NCBI GenBank assembly: GCA_963576725.1
Contig: OY755240.1
Location: 57,908,633 to 57,972,632 of the forward strand
Origin: Azorinus chamasolen
Lineage: Eukaryota > Mollusca > Bivalvia > Cardiida > Solecurtidae
Length of the DNA: 64,000 nucleotides
Direction: 5' to 3'
Below are positions 48,801 to 61,790 of this stretch, in pieces (positions within the stretch are counted from its first letter, which is position 1; the number at the start of each line of letters is the position of its first letter). The translations under genes and the position numbers were made by a program. The notes below the pieces were generated by a model. The model was not told where the DNA came from and made no database searches. It saw nothing but the letters and a program-made list of their open reading frames with translations.

Positions 48801-51640
48801 TATAAGTTGGTCGCAAAGATTTGTAAAGTTTCCTTAATGAGGTTATATAACAGCCATATATAAATTCTGAAGACAGGTGATCCCCCGAAAGCAAATATTG
48901 CAACAGAAAAGGAGAAAATTGTAGACTCGGTTTTATTGAGTCTATAAAACTATTAACTATTAAAACTATTAACTATTAAAACTATTAATAAATCATATCA
49001 TTGCTATTATATTGGATTGTGTAAATAGGGGATTGAAATGATTTTGTATAAAATAAATATCGATAATCAGTATAAATGGAAAAGTAGTAAAGTCAAGCAG
49101 ACAAATCCACATACAATACGCAACCACCACCAAAACACCAAAACACACCAAAACGAAAATGCAGTGTATTATTTTGATACATGGCAAAATAGGTTTTACC
49201 TCATGGAATATATCTCTTGAGGTGAAATGTCGATCATTTATCTGTGCAAATGTGTTATATTCTCATTTGCTTTGACTTTACTACTTCTTCATTTAGAAGT
49301 TATTTTATTGCTATCATATCAAATTATATGTAGAGAGGAATAAAAATGAATATTTTTTACAAAGGTATAGATAATTGGTATTGTGGCGAACACAGTACAT
49401 TATTTCGCTTTAGGGCGAAGTAGTTTTTAGCTTAGGATATATTGCTCTGGCTTGAGATTTTGATATCTATTCGGTGCAATTGTTAGAACATTCTCGTTGA
49501 TTATGATTTATTATACGTCCCTTTTAGGAATGTGTTGTTTGTGGTTGGTCGGACATATTTTAAGGTAAATGTTAGTACATACTTGTAGCCAATTGGAATA
49601 AGGGTAGATATATAGCATCATTTCGCTTATGGACGAGGTAATTTCTAGCTTATGAGAGAGTGAAAAAGTTTCCATAATGGTACGGCGCAATTGTGTTTTG
49701 ATTCTTCTAAATAAAATTATATTATTGCTAAACAGCATATTGCTTTTGAAATTGCTGTATTTATTAAATTTTGAAAATGGGTGATCCTTCCAAAGCAAAA
49801 GTAGAAATGCAAAAAGAGAAAATTGCAGCCATATTTAATAAACATTATGCATTAATTTTTCTAGATCTAAGTATATTTTCTTTAACGTCTATCATAATAT
49901 TTTGCAACGCAATTTCTGCAATATGAAATGTAATAAAATATGAATAATTGGTATTATGGCCAATATAGTTATGTATTTCGCTTTAGGACGAAGTAGTTTC
50001 TAGTTTGAGAAATAATGCTCCGACTTTAGGTTTTAATATAAGTTGGTCGCAAAGATTTGTAAAGTTTCCTTAATGAGGTTATATAATTGCCATATATAAA
50101 TTCTGAAGACAGGTGATCCCCCGAAAGCAAATATTGCAACAGAAAAAGACAAAATTGCAGACTCGGTTTTATTGAGTCTATAAAACTATTAACTATTAAA
50201 ACTATTAACTATTAAAACTATTAATAAAATCATATCATTGCTATTATATTGGATTGTGTGAATAGGGGATTGAAATGATTTTGTATAAAATAAATATCGA
50301 TAATCAGTATAAATGGAAAAGTAGTAAAGTCAAGCAGACAAATCCACATACAAGACGCAACCACCACCAAAACACCAAAACACACCAAAACGAAAATGCA
50401 GTGTATTATTTTGATACATGGCAAAATAGGTTTTACCTCATGGAATATATCTCTTGAGGTGAAATGTCGATCATTTATCTGTGCAAATGTGTTATATTCT
50501 CGTTTGCTTGACTTTACTACTTCTTTATTTAGAAGTTATTTTATTGCTATCATATCAAATTATATGTAGAGAGGATTAAAAATGAATATTTTTTACAAAG
50601 GTATATATAAATGGTATTGTGGCGAACACAGTCCATTATTTCGCTTTAGGGCGAAGTAGTTTTTAGCTTAGGATATATTGCTCTGGCTTGAGATTTTGAT
50701 ATCTATTCGGTGCAATTGTTATAACATTCTCGTTGATTATGATTTATTATACGTCCCTTTCAGGAATGTGTTGGTGGTGGTTGGTCGGACATATTTTAAG
50801 GTAAATGTTAGTACATACTTGTAGCCAATTGGAATAAGGGTAGATATATAGCATCATTTCGCTTTAGGGCGAGGTAATTTCTAGCTTATGAGAGAGTGAA
50901 AAAGTTTCCATAATGGTACGGCGCAATTGTGTTTTGATTCTCCTAAATAAAATTATATTATTGCTAAACAGCATATTGCTTTTGAAATTGCTGTATTAAT
51001 TAAATTTTGAAAATGGGTGATCCTTCCAAAGCAAAAGTAGAAATGCAAAAAGAGAAAATTGCAGCCATATTTAATAAACATTATGCATTTATTTTTCTAG
51101 ATCTAAGTATATTTTCTTTAACGTCTATCATAATATTTCGCTACGCAATTTCTGCAATATGAAATGTGATAAAATGTGGATATTTGGTATTATGGCGAAT
51201 ATAGTGATATATTTCGCATAAGGACGAAGTAGTTTCTAGTTTGAGAAATAATGCTCCGACTTTAGGTTTTAATATAAGTTGGTCGCAAAGATTTGTAAAG
51301 TTTCCTTAATGAGGTTATACAATTGCCACATATCAATTCTGAAGACAGGTGATCCCCTGAAAGCAAATATTGCAACAGAAATGGAGAAAATTGCAGACTC
51401 GGTTTTATTGAGTCTGTTAATAAAATTATATCATTGCCATTATATTGAATTGAGTGAATAGGGTATTGAAATGAATTTGTATAGAATAAATTTCGATAAT
51501 TAGTTGAAATGGAAAAGTAGTAAAGTCAAGCAGGCAAATCCACATACAAGACGCAATCACCACCAAAACACCAAAATACACCAAAACCAAAATGCAGTGT
51601 ATTATTTGATATATGGCAAAATAGGTTTGAGGTGAAATGT
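42860..51640. repeat. Higher-order satellite, block 3 (main array)
   Basis: Units are anchored by aagtagtaaagtc (or acgtc) at 43693, 44916, 46522, 47183, 48420, 49082, 50319 and 51515. Spacings are 1223, 1606, 661, 1237, 662, 1237 and 1196. The 1,237-bp unit holds M1 to M5. The 662-bp unit is M1-M2 only, closed by an M3/M1 chimera. The 1,606-bp unit contains a full family X copy. Identity between the 1,237-bp units is very high. Confidence 0.85.
45597..45815 (-). mobile_element. Family X element
   Basis: Full-length diverged copy inside the longest satellite unit. Neighbouring units have only its first about 50 bp followed by a direct jump to M5, so they are deletion derivatives. Confidence 0.7.
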
Positions 51641-51665
51641 GTCGATCATTTATCTGTGCAAATGT

Positions 51666-52090
51666 TGAATACCGCTTAAGCCGGTGCTAGGGGGCGTGAA
51701 CACTGTTGCACTTTCAATTACTGCTCATGAACAGATTCCGTAAAACTGAGTCTGCAATTTTCTCTTTTTGTGTTGCAATTTTTGCTTTCGGGGGATCACC
51801 ACCCTTCAAAATTTATAATCTTCAAAACAGCAGGTGTTAAGTGCTTGTGTGGCGGCCGTCCCGTACTTCATTCTCAGTGTTGTTATACCTTCTGATCCTT
51901 CGATATCATGAATTTCAGTTCTTCTTGTTCTGAAAATTGAATATCGCTCAAGCCGGTGTTAGGGGACGTGAGCAGTGTTGCACTTTCAATTACTACTCAT
52001 GAACAGACTCAATAAAACCGAGTCTGCAATTTTCTCTTTTTGGTTGCAATTTTTGCATTCTGGGGATCACTACCCTTCAGAATTTATCTT
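51666..52090 (+). mobile_element. Family X, one and a half copies
   Basis: Opposite orientation to the copy pair at 5942. A partial copy (51666-51820) is followed by a full one. Both carry the CAGACTC/GAGTCTG hairpin region in variant form. Confidence 0.7.
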
Positions 52091-53321
52091 GTCGTTTGCT
52101 TGACTTTACTTCTTTTTCATTTAGAAGTTATACTATTGCTATCATATCAAATTATATGTAGAGAGGATTAAAAATGAATATTTTTACAAAGGTATAGATA
52201 ATTGGTATCGTGGCGAATACAGTACATTATTTCGCTTTAGGGCGAAGTAGTTTCTTGCTTAGGATATATTGCTCTGGCTTGAGATTTTGATATCTATTCG
52301 ATGCAATTGTTATTACATTCTTGTTGGTTATGATTATTATACGGCCTTTTTAGCCAATTGGAAATAGGGTAGATATATAGCATCATTTCGCTTTAGGGCG
52401 AGGTAATTTCTAGCTTCTGAGAGAGTGGAAAGGTTTCCATAATGGTTCGGCGCAATTGCGTTTTGATTCTCCTAAATAAAATTATATTATTGCTAAACAG
52501 CATATTGCATTTGGAAATGCTGTAGTAATTAAATTCTGAAAATGGGTGATCCTTCTAAAGCAAGAGTAGAAATGGAAAAAGAGAAAATTTAGAAAAAAAT
52601 GAGAGAGATAAATGTTTTGTGATAAAATCTGGAGACTTGCTATAAGGATGAATATAGTGAATGATTTCGCTATAGGACTAAATATTTTCCAGTTTAAGAA
52701 AGATAGCTCTGGGTTAAGGTTTATATATCTTTCTGGTACAAAGGTGTTTAAAGTTTCGTTAATGAAATTATATCATTGCAATTATATTGAATTATGTGAA
52801 AAGGGGATTGAAATGAATTTGTATAAAATAGATATCGATAATTAGTATAAAGCCAAGATACAGTGCATTATTTTGATATAGGGCGAAATAGTTTTTACCA
52901 CATGGAATATATCTCTTGAGGTGAAATTTCGATCATGTATCGGTGCAAATGTGTTATATTCTCGTTTTTGAAGTTATACTATTGCTAGCATATCAAATAA
53001 TACGTAGAGAGGTTTAAAAATGAATAATTCATACAAAGGTATAGATAAATGGTTTTGTGACGAATACAACCACATTATTTGACTTTAGGGTGAAATAGTT
53101 GCTTATAAAATATTGCTCTGGCTTGAGATTATGATATCGTTTCGATGCAATCGTTATTACATTCTTTTTAATTAAAATTGTTATTATGCATCCGTTTTAG
53201 GTTGAGTTGTTTGCGGTTGATCGAACATATATTAAGGTAAATGTTAATACATACTTGTAGCCAATTGGAATAAGGGCGGATATAAAGCATCATTTCGCAT
53301 TAGGGCGAGGTAATTTCTAGC

Positions 53322-53600
53322 GTGTTTAAACCCCCAGTGGTGATTTTGCTACTGACCCTGCCAAGGCGGTTCTCTCTTTGTCACCCTTACTTTTTGTTTG
53401 TCTTGTGTCTGGTGTTTTGGTGTGACATGCTGTCTATTGATGTGTTGGTGGGGATTGCGTCTTGTATGTGACTTTTTCCTGTATGTGTTTTTTGTTTGTA
53501 TGTGAATAAATTGCTATTATACAAATTGCTTTCTGTCGGTGTGTTCGTGAAGTTGGCGTTTTGTGTGTGGATTTTCCTGCTTGACTTTACTAATTTTTCA
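53322..53600 (-). mobile_element. Family G element
   Basis: Same site in M4 as at 31807 and 33388. Slightly longer GT-rich core. Confidence 0.75.
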
Positions 53601-56600
53601 TTATGAGAGAGTGGAGAGGTTTCCATAATAGTTCGACGCAATTATATTGATTCTCCTAAATGAAATTATATTATTGCTTAACAGCATATTGCTTTTGGAA
53701 ATAACGCAGTAATTACGTTGATATTTTCTCGATTTATTCATACAATTTAACACGTTTTTGCAGTGTGTATATACTCAAGTCTCTTTCATAGACACATGAC
53801 CTTCCTTTTAGGATGTGAAGATATATACCCTATATCTGACAGATGTTATTTTAATTTTGAAAAAAAGATATTCGTTGATTAAGTAATCCCATATAAACGA
53901 GTATTATTGAGCCGAACACACGATATCTGGATGTTGCCACGTTAAATAAACATTATGTATTTATTTTTCTAGATCTGATTATATTTTCTTTAACGTCTAT
54001 CATAATATTTCGCTACGCAATTTCTGCAATATGAAATGTTATAAAATATGGATAATTGGTATTATGGCGAATATAGTGATATATTTCGCTTTAGGACGAA
54101 GTAGTTTCTAGTTTGAGAAATAATGCTCCGACTTTAGATTTTAATATAAGTTGGTCGCAAAGATTTGTAAAGTTTCCTTAATGAGGTTATATAATTGCCA
54201 TACATAAATTCTGAAGACAGGTGATTCCCCGAAAGCAAATATTGCAACAGAAAAGGAGAAAATTGCAGACTCGGTTTTATTGAGTCTATAAAACTATTAA
54301 CTATTAAAACTATTAACTGTTAAAACTATTAATAAAATTATATCATTGCTATTATATTGGATTGTGTGAATAGGGGATTGAAATGATTTTGTATAGAATA
54401 AATATCGATAATCAGTATAAATGGAAAAGTAGTAAAGTCAAGCAGACAAATCCACATACAAGACGCAACCACCACCAAATCACCAAAACACACCAAAACG
54501 AAAATGAAGTGTATTATTTTGATACATGGCAAAATAGGTTTTACCTCATGCAATATATCTCTTGAGGTGAAATGTCGATCATTTATCTGTGCAAATGTGT
54601 TATATTCTCGTTTGCTTTGACTTTACTACTTCTTCATTTAGAAGTTATTTTATTGCTATCATATCAAATTATATATAGAGAGGATTAAACATGAATATTT
54701 TTACAAAGGTATAGATAATTGGTATTGTGGCGGAAACAGTACATTATTTCGCTTTAGGGCGAAGTAGTTTTTAGCTTAGGATATATTGCTCTGGCTTGAG
54801 ATTTTGATATCTATTCGGTGCAATTGTTATAACATTCTCGTTGATTATGATTTATTATACGTCCCTTTTAGGAATGTGTTGTTGGTGGTTGTTCGGACAT
54901 ATTTTACGGTAAATGTTAGTACATACTTGTAGCCAATTGGAATAAGGGTAGATCTATAGCATCATTTCGCTTTAGGGCGAGGTAATTTCTAGCTTATGAG
55001 AGAGTGAAAAAGTTTCCGTAATGGTACGGCGCAATTGTGTTTTGATTCTCCTAAATAAAATTATATTATTGCTAAACAGCATATTGCTTTTGAAATTGCT
55101 GTATTAATTAAATTTTGAAAATGGGTGATCCTTCCAAAGCAAAAGTAGAAATGCAAAAAGAGAAAATTGCAGCCATATTTAATAAACATTATGTATTAAT
55201 TTTTCTAGATCTAAGTATATTTTCTTTAACGTCTATCATAATATTTCGCTACGCAATTTCTGCAATATGAAATGTTATAAAATATGGATAATTGGTATTA
55301 TGGCGAATATAGTGATATATTTCGCTTTAGGACGAAGTAGTTTCTAGTTTGAGAAATAATGCTCCGACTTTAGATTTTAATATAAGTTGGTCGCAAAGAT
55401 TTGTAAAGTTTCCTTAATGAGGTTATATAATTGCCATATATAAATTCTGAAGACAGGTGATCCCCCGAAAGCAAATATTGCAACAGAAAAGGAGAAAATT
55501 GCAGACTCGGTTTTATTGAGTCTATAAAACTATTAACTATTAAAACTATTAACTGTTAAAACTATTAATAAAATTATATCATTGCTATTATATTGGATTG
55601 TGTAAATAGGGGATTGAAATGATTTTGTATAGAATAAATATCGATAATCAGTATAAATGGAAAAGTAGTAAAGTCAAGCAGACAAATCCACATACAAGAC
55701 GCAACCACCACCAAATCACCAAAACACACCAAAACGAAAATGAAGTGTATTATTTTGATACATGGCAAAATAGGTTTTACCTCATGCAATATATCTCTTG
55801 AGGTGAAATGTCGATCATTTATCTGTGCAAATGTGTTATATTCTCGTTTGCTTTGACTTTACTACTTCTTCATTTAGAAGTTATTTTATTGCTATCATAT
55901 CAAATTATATGTAGAGAGGATTAAACATGAATATTTATTACAAAGGTATAGATAATTGGTATTGTGGCGGAAACAGTACATTATTTCGCTTTAGGGCGAA
56001 GTAGTTTTTAGCTTAGAATATATTGCTCTGGCTTGAGATTTTGATATCTATTCGGTGCAATTGTTATAACATTCTCGTTGATTATGATTTATTATACGTC
56101 CCTTTTAGGAATGTGTTGTTGGTGGTTGGTCGTACATATTTTAAGGTAAATGTTAGTACATACTTGTAGCCAATTGCAATAAGAGTAGATCTATAGCATC
56201 ATTTCGCTTTAGGGCGAGGTAATTTCTAACTTATGAGAGAGTGAAAAAGTTTCCATAATGGTACGGCGCAATTGTGTTTTGATTCTCCTAAATAAAATTA
56301 TATTATTGCTAAACAGCATATTGCTTTTGAAATTGCTGTATTAATTAAATTTTGAAAATGGGTGATCCTTCCAAAGCAAAAGTAGAAATGCAAAAAGAGA
56401 AAATTGCAGCCATATTTAATAAACATTATGCATTAATTTTTCTAGATCTAAGTATATTTTCTTTAACGTCTATCATAATATTTCGCTACGCAATTTCTGC
56501 AATATGAAATGTTATAAAATGTGGATATTTGGTATTATGGCGAATATAGTGATATATTTCGCTTAAGGACGAAGTAGTTTCTAGTTTGAGAAATAATGCT

Positions 56601-57012
56601 CCGACTTTAGGTTTTAATATAAGTTGGTCGCAAAGATATGTAAAGTTTCCTTAATGAGGTTATACAATTGCCATTTATCAATTCTGAAGACAGGTGATCC
56701 CCTGAAAGCAAATATTGCAACAGAAAAGGAGAAAATTGCAGACTCGGTTTTATTGAGTCTGTTAATAAAATTATATCATTGCCATTATATTGAATTGAGT
56801 GAATAGGGTATTGAAATGAATTTGTATAGAATAAATTTCGATAATTAGTTGAAATGGAAAAGTAGTAAAGTCAAGCAGGCAAATCCACATACAAGACGCA
56901 ATCACCACCAAAACACCAAAATACACCAAAACCAAAATGCAGTGTATTATTTGATATATGGCAAAATAGGTTTGAGGTGAAATGTGTCGATCATTTATCT
57001 GTGCAAATGTTG

Positions 57013-57348
57013 AATACCACTTAAGCCGGTGCTAGGGGGCGTGAGCAGTGTTGCACATTCAATTACTGCTCATGAACAGACTCAAGGTTTAGGTGTTAAG
57101 TGCTTGTGTGGCGGCCGTCCCGTACTTCATTCTCAGTGTTGTTATACCTTCTGATCCTTCGATTTCATGAATTTCAGTACTTCTTGTTCTGAAAATTGAA
57201 TACCGCTCAAGCCGGTGTTAGGGGACGTGAGCAGTGTTGCACTTTCAATTACTGCTCATGAACAGACCCAATAAAACCGAGTCTGCAATTTTCTCTTTTT
57301 GTGTTGCAATTTTTGCATTCGGGGGATCACCACCCTTCAGAATTTATC
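57013..57348 (+). mobile_element. Family X pair, internally deleted
   Basis: Paralogue of 51666-52090 with about 85 bp lost in the first copy. Confidence 0.7.
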
Positions 57349-57696
57349 TTCTCGTTTGCTTGACTTTACTTCTTTTTCATTTAGAAGTTATACTATTGCT
57401 ATCATATCAAATTATATGTAAAGAGGATTAAGATGATTAAGATATATTAAGGATTAAAGATTAAGGTATAGATAATTGGTATTGTGGCGAATGCAGTACA
57501 TTGGCCCTATTCGACTGGTACATTCAGTTGTTGACGGAAAGTGGGCGGGGCATACGCGCAACAGATTTTTGTCGTCAACAATTTGGAGCGAGTCGAATAC
57601 AAAGTGTTGACAACATCTTTACATACTTCCGGTAGAGCATGCGCATTCCGTTGTAAACAAACTTAGCTCTTCACACAGACATTACTTACAACGAAA

Positions 57697-57800
57697 ATGA
57701 CATTTCCAATTATGTTGACGCTGTTTGAAAGCTCTGACAGCAGTGACAGAGGTGACAACAGCGATATCAACGAATACATTGTCTACAGTTTGTCTCACAG
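57697..57800 (+). CDS. Possible first exon inside the transposon
   Basis: ATG at 57697 opens a 34-codon frame starting MTFPIMLTLFESSDSSDRGD and ending at a good donor, cacag/gtatgt (57801). It lies about 195 bp inside the left inverted repeat, where a transposase or partner gene would begin. The Ser/Asp-rich stretch is common in such N-termini but is not diagnostic. The phase (2) does not match the relic at 58763, so at least one exon is missing or decayed. Confidence 0.4.
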
Positions 57801-57880
57801 GTATGTAATGGAACGTGTATCATTAATTTTATGGGGCGGGTAGGGTGCTTTATTAAGGGTTTTTTTCTAACACGACCAGT

Positions 57881-57954
57881 CTATCTATCTATCTAGCTAT
57901 CTATCTATCTATCTATCTACCAATCAATCAATCAATCAATGAATCAATCAATCA

Positions 57955-58030
<76 letters not shown>

Positions 58031-58057
58031 CTCTAGATCTATCTATCTATCTATATC
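57881..58057. repeat. TATC microsatellite with AATC interruption
   Basis: CTAT units at both sides of an AATC run (about 57921-57955). Open frames of Leu/Ser/Ile/Tyr across it are artefacts. Confidence 0.95.
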
Positions 58058-58319
58058 AGATTTTCTCCTGATGTATCCAAATAGTTTAACCTATTACTTC
58101 TTGAATATTCATATGCAAGAATAATTACACACTTAATAAACCCTAACACTATTGAAGTGATGCATCTTTATTATAAATAAATTACAGATCAAGTCTGAAT
58201 TTTGTTACGCTGTGTTGATTTTTCATCGATTTATAACAGGTTGAGTTCACCCAGTTGGGGACAATGGCATTGCTTTCAATGCGATCATTAATTGTTTAAT
58301 TATAAACATTCACACTTTC

Positions 58320-58680
58320 AGTTTGACAGAGCAAAGATTCTTACGTGCAGTTGATAACCACTGTTGCTATTCGCATGGAATTGCTTGTACACATTAAATA
58401 CCATTTATACTTTCTTTACAAACAGAACCCATGCTGCCCGAAATCCCAATGTCAAGGTCAAATGACTTAGTAATTTTACAAGCAATTGATTGTCACAGTT
58501 TTTTCATTGTTTTATATCTCATTAACCGCTATAGCTATTGGCATGGAATATTGCATATATACACTAAACATCGCCCATACTTTCATTACGCACCCGGTCC
58601 ATGCTGCCCGCAAGCCCAATGTCAAGGTCAAATGACTTTTTTTTATGTGCAGCTCAGGAATTTTATGTGCAGCTAGGCAA
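58320..58680. repeat. Two diverged ~170-bp direct repeats
   Basis: Both copies end with ccatgctgcccg, then aatgtcaaggtcaaatgact (at about 58449 and 58619), and share gctattcgcatggaat or gctattggcatggaat. They contain an AGGTCA half site like the array at 63.2 kb but are otherwise different. Confidence 0.7.
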
Positions 58681-58762
58681 TCATCAACATTGGAGCATCG
58701 CTGTGTCTTACAGACACCATTTTCTAGTTTTACTAATATGCATGTCTTTATTTTTACGTTAG

Positions 58763-58907
58763 GCTATGGCTCTGGTTGTTGGGGCCAACGACATAGACAG
58801 GAAAACAGCAGTTGAAATAGCAGACGACATCAAAGACCTATGATGTTATGATAGGTCTTTGACGACATCAAACAACTATTCTTGCGACTGTACACCTTAT
58901 CTCCAAG
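58763..58907 (+). pseudogene. Broken exon relic with 38-bp insertion
   Basis: From an acceptor (acgttag) an open frame reads ALA-MALVVGAND and on for 26 codons, then hits TGA. A 38-bp segment with the fold-back CAAAGACCTAT...ATAGGTCTTTG (58831-58861), flanked by 12-bp repeats gacgacatcaaa (58823 and 58861), interrupts it. Removing that segment in thought lets the frame run on to a donor, ccaag/gtaac, at 58908. I do not recognise the family. Confidence 0.35.
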
Positions 58908-59079
58908 GTAACAATCCTTCAAGAAAATTTCATTATATTTCTGAAACCATAGGAGAAACCATGGGAGCAAATGCTATATTTATCACAGTGGTTTCAAAAC
59001 TTCACAATGTATATCTTATATGATCAAATGATCAGATCAATGGTAAGCATTTTAGTGAAACCCCTTTAATTGTCATGTA

Positions 59080-61790
59080 GGAACCGTCTGATCAGGGTCT
59101 ACTCGGTTTGCATGTGATATATTATAGATAATATTGTGCAATTCCTGCCTTGGTAAAACATTCCTATATTCATGTCCGAGCATAGAATATATTCTGATTA
59201 ATATTCATGATGCCATTATTTCTGCATTAATTTTGACCTGCATTTAGCTACCATGGGTTATATATATGCCTTCTATATTACGGCCTAGTAATACATTATT
59301 ATACATGTATATCAATATTATGTGTTCACAGGTACTGTCCATCGGTTTCTGGGAAGACTCATGAGATGGGTTACATCTCAATTTAGAAGGGACTTAAAAG
59401 ATGGCCAGCACAATTGAGGCAGCAGTGGACTTTGCATTATCATCGTGTGTACGCATGGCCACTCCAGCAACATGTCAAGGCACCTAAGATTTGTCGGATC
59501 TGCAGCTGAATGGTTCATCGATGTCGTCACGTCGTATCATTCCAGACGGCTTTAAAATGCAACTGTCTCTAATTTATGGACAAAAAAGACTGCATTAATG
59601 TTATTGTACCACCTTTGTAGAAACAGTATAATTCTGTAGATTGTGGCATGCAGGCAATTGCACATGCAACTTCATTCTCTCTCAGATAAAATTATGTTTT
59701 CATTTAATTCATGATTCCAATAACATTAACTCATTCCCTCCTTGACTACCTTTAGACTCAACCTCTTGGAATTAATCTACAGAAATTGAACATTACCTAT
59801 GGAAAAGGAAAATTTTAGAATTGTGCAGTTTTTAAACCATTATGACAAATAGAGCGTTGCTCTATTTCTCACAATGGTTTCAATAAATATTTTTTACAGA
59901 GAAGGAAAAAGACGTCAGTAAGAGAGGATGGGTTAAGACAACATTTAATCATATGTTTAAAAAATGAAATAATGACAAGTCCCCACAACTGATAAAACAA
60001 TAAGTATTTGTAAGGGAAAGGGCAGAAAAGTATTTCGATACATAATTATTGCGTTTGTGATAAATGTACCATATGGTTCCATAAACACTGTTGATGCGCC
60101 TGAAAAAAAATCGCTTATAGGGGTCTAATTTAGATGTCCTTGATACCCATCTATTACCCCAAATTACCATGTTAAAGACATGTCTGCTTATTTCTTTAAA
60201 ACATACCACTGCTCATTGTGATTCACAGGTTAATCCAGCGATAAGAAAAACACTTGCTGCCACACGTTTATCCATAATGTATTGTAAATGCCATTGTTTA
60301 TTTAACCCATTACTCGATGAATATTCACGTAAAAAATGATGACAGCATTAAAATTAAGTATATTAAATACTATAATGACTATTGGATCTACATTGTATCA
60401 TAAACAAACAGAGCAGACCTGGATCAAATGGCTCCTACAGGAGCAGTCGGATCTGGATCTACTCTTATTTGCAAAGGCTTAGCTCATGAGTATTTATGGA
60501 ATTAAGGATTAACCCTCTCCCTGATGAATATTTGAATTAGAGATAATAGCATAATGCATATTTATACTTGCTATTCACGTCAATATACCTATTCACGTCA
60601 ATATAACTACCTGTAAATAATGAAGACCCAGATGAGACAGCTCCTGCAGGAGCTATCTCATCAGGATCTGCACTATTTACAAGTTGATTGTGCAACGAGT
60701 GCACTCTACAGCAATGATTTCACAGCGAAATACTGGTACACAGTGAAGATATATGTAATTATACAACAGGGCATGGGTAAAGACGGAGAAATGTATTTTA
60801 AAATTCAGCAAGAGAAGGGTTAAGGATCTTTTAGTATTGGTAGAAATGGCTGAAACAGATCTACTATAATTCCATAACTAAACAGAACAAACCCTGTTCA
60901 TACAGAATCTGATCTACTCTGTTTGCAAAGGCGTACGTGAAAGTCTTTATAATTTGAGGGAAAGGGTTCAAATTCGTGATTAGTTGCTATATTTACATTA
61001 CTGACAATTTTCTTTTATGGTTTAATATTGTTGATTCTTGTCATAATAAAATATGAGTATTATTTCTGTTGTGTATTTTGTAAGTTTGCCTTAAATACTA
61101 TAAAGGTACAGTAATACATGTCTTAAGTGACAATTAAAAAGAGATCTAATTTTGAACCTTTAAATCAGGTGGTAGATTAATGCAGGTCAAAAGTAATACA
61201 GGCGGTTCCTACATAATGCAGCTCTGAGTATTACTTTTGCCCTGCATAAAATAATCACCTGTTGTTTAAGAGCGTTGAGAGTCCCTTATACAGGCATTAC
61301 TGTATACTGTAATTTTAATAAGGCGAGGAATGTGATCAATTCTCTGACATGAGTAACCTTTAAGCTGCTGATCAATATGACGTAAGCTCTTTAAGCCTCT
61401 ATAACTTAAATTCTATCATATTAACCCTTTCCCTCATAGAAACTTGTTTTCACGCATTTCAAACAGCAGAATCAGATCATGAACACGGCTTCTATAGGAG
61501 CCGTCTGATCAGGGTCTGCTCTGTTTGCTTATGAAATTTGATAGAGCTGTGTCGTTAGTTTCTAAAATGGCTACAATGTTCAACCTTGTACATTTCATTA
61601 TAATTATTTGGTCCATGTATATTCCATAGTACATGTATTGACATTTGAAATAAAAATAGAGAAAGAGTTAACATATTGCATTTTCTTTTTAAATCATATT
61701 CACAATCTAAGCATCAAACAGTTTATATTCAGAGGAGACACTGAATAAACTGACGTCTCATCAGGATCCATACCGTTTACTAGGTAGCCT
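59080..61790. repeat. Fold-back repeats inside the transposon
   Basis: At least five related imperfect palindromes with arms containing gatcagggtctgctctgtttgc and a centre like ggctcctacaggagc: about 59087-59115 (half), 60405-60475, 60625-60668, 61450-61530 and 61720-61785. The one at 60628-60659 is the cleanest (gatgagacagctcctgcagg centre). They look like small nested fold-back elements. No gene is seen in the rest of this stretch. Confidence 0.65.

Larger units (their letters stand above)
52091..57499. repeat. Higher-order satellite, block 4
   Basis: Insertion-free M1 (about 52632-52836) and M2 (52837-53043) give monomer lengths near 205-207 bp. Long units are anchored at 54427, 55663 and 56860. 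The segment about 55.66-57.35 kb repeats 50.32-52.09 kb, including the family X pair. Confidence 0.8.

Noticed and set aside
42860..57499. Regular repeats considered as CRISPR-like
   Set aside because: Repeats are long, diverged and contiguous, without unique spacers of uniform length, in eukaryotic DNA.
59332..59420. Short frame after ttcacag reading TVHRFLGRLMRW, as a transposase exon
   Set aside because: It ends at a stop after about 27 codons, another frame fits the upstream phase equally well, and no catalytic motif is seen.
59949..60209. 86-codon minus-strand frame in the transposon
   Set aside because: Low-complexity AT-rich frame without recognisable domain or splice context.
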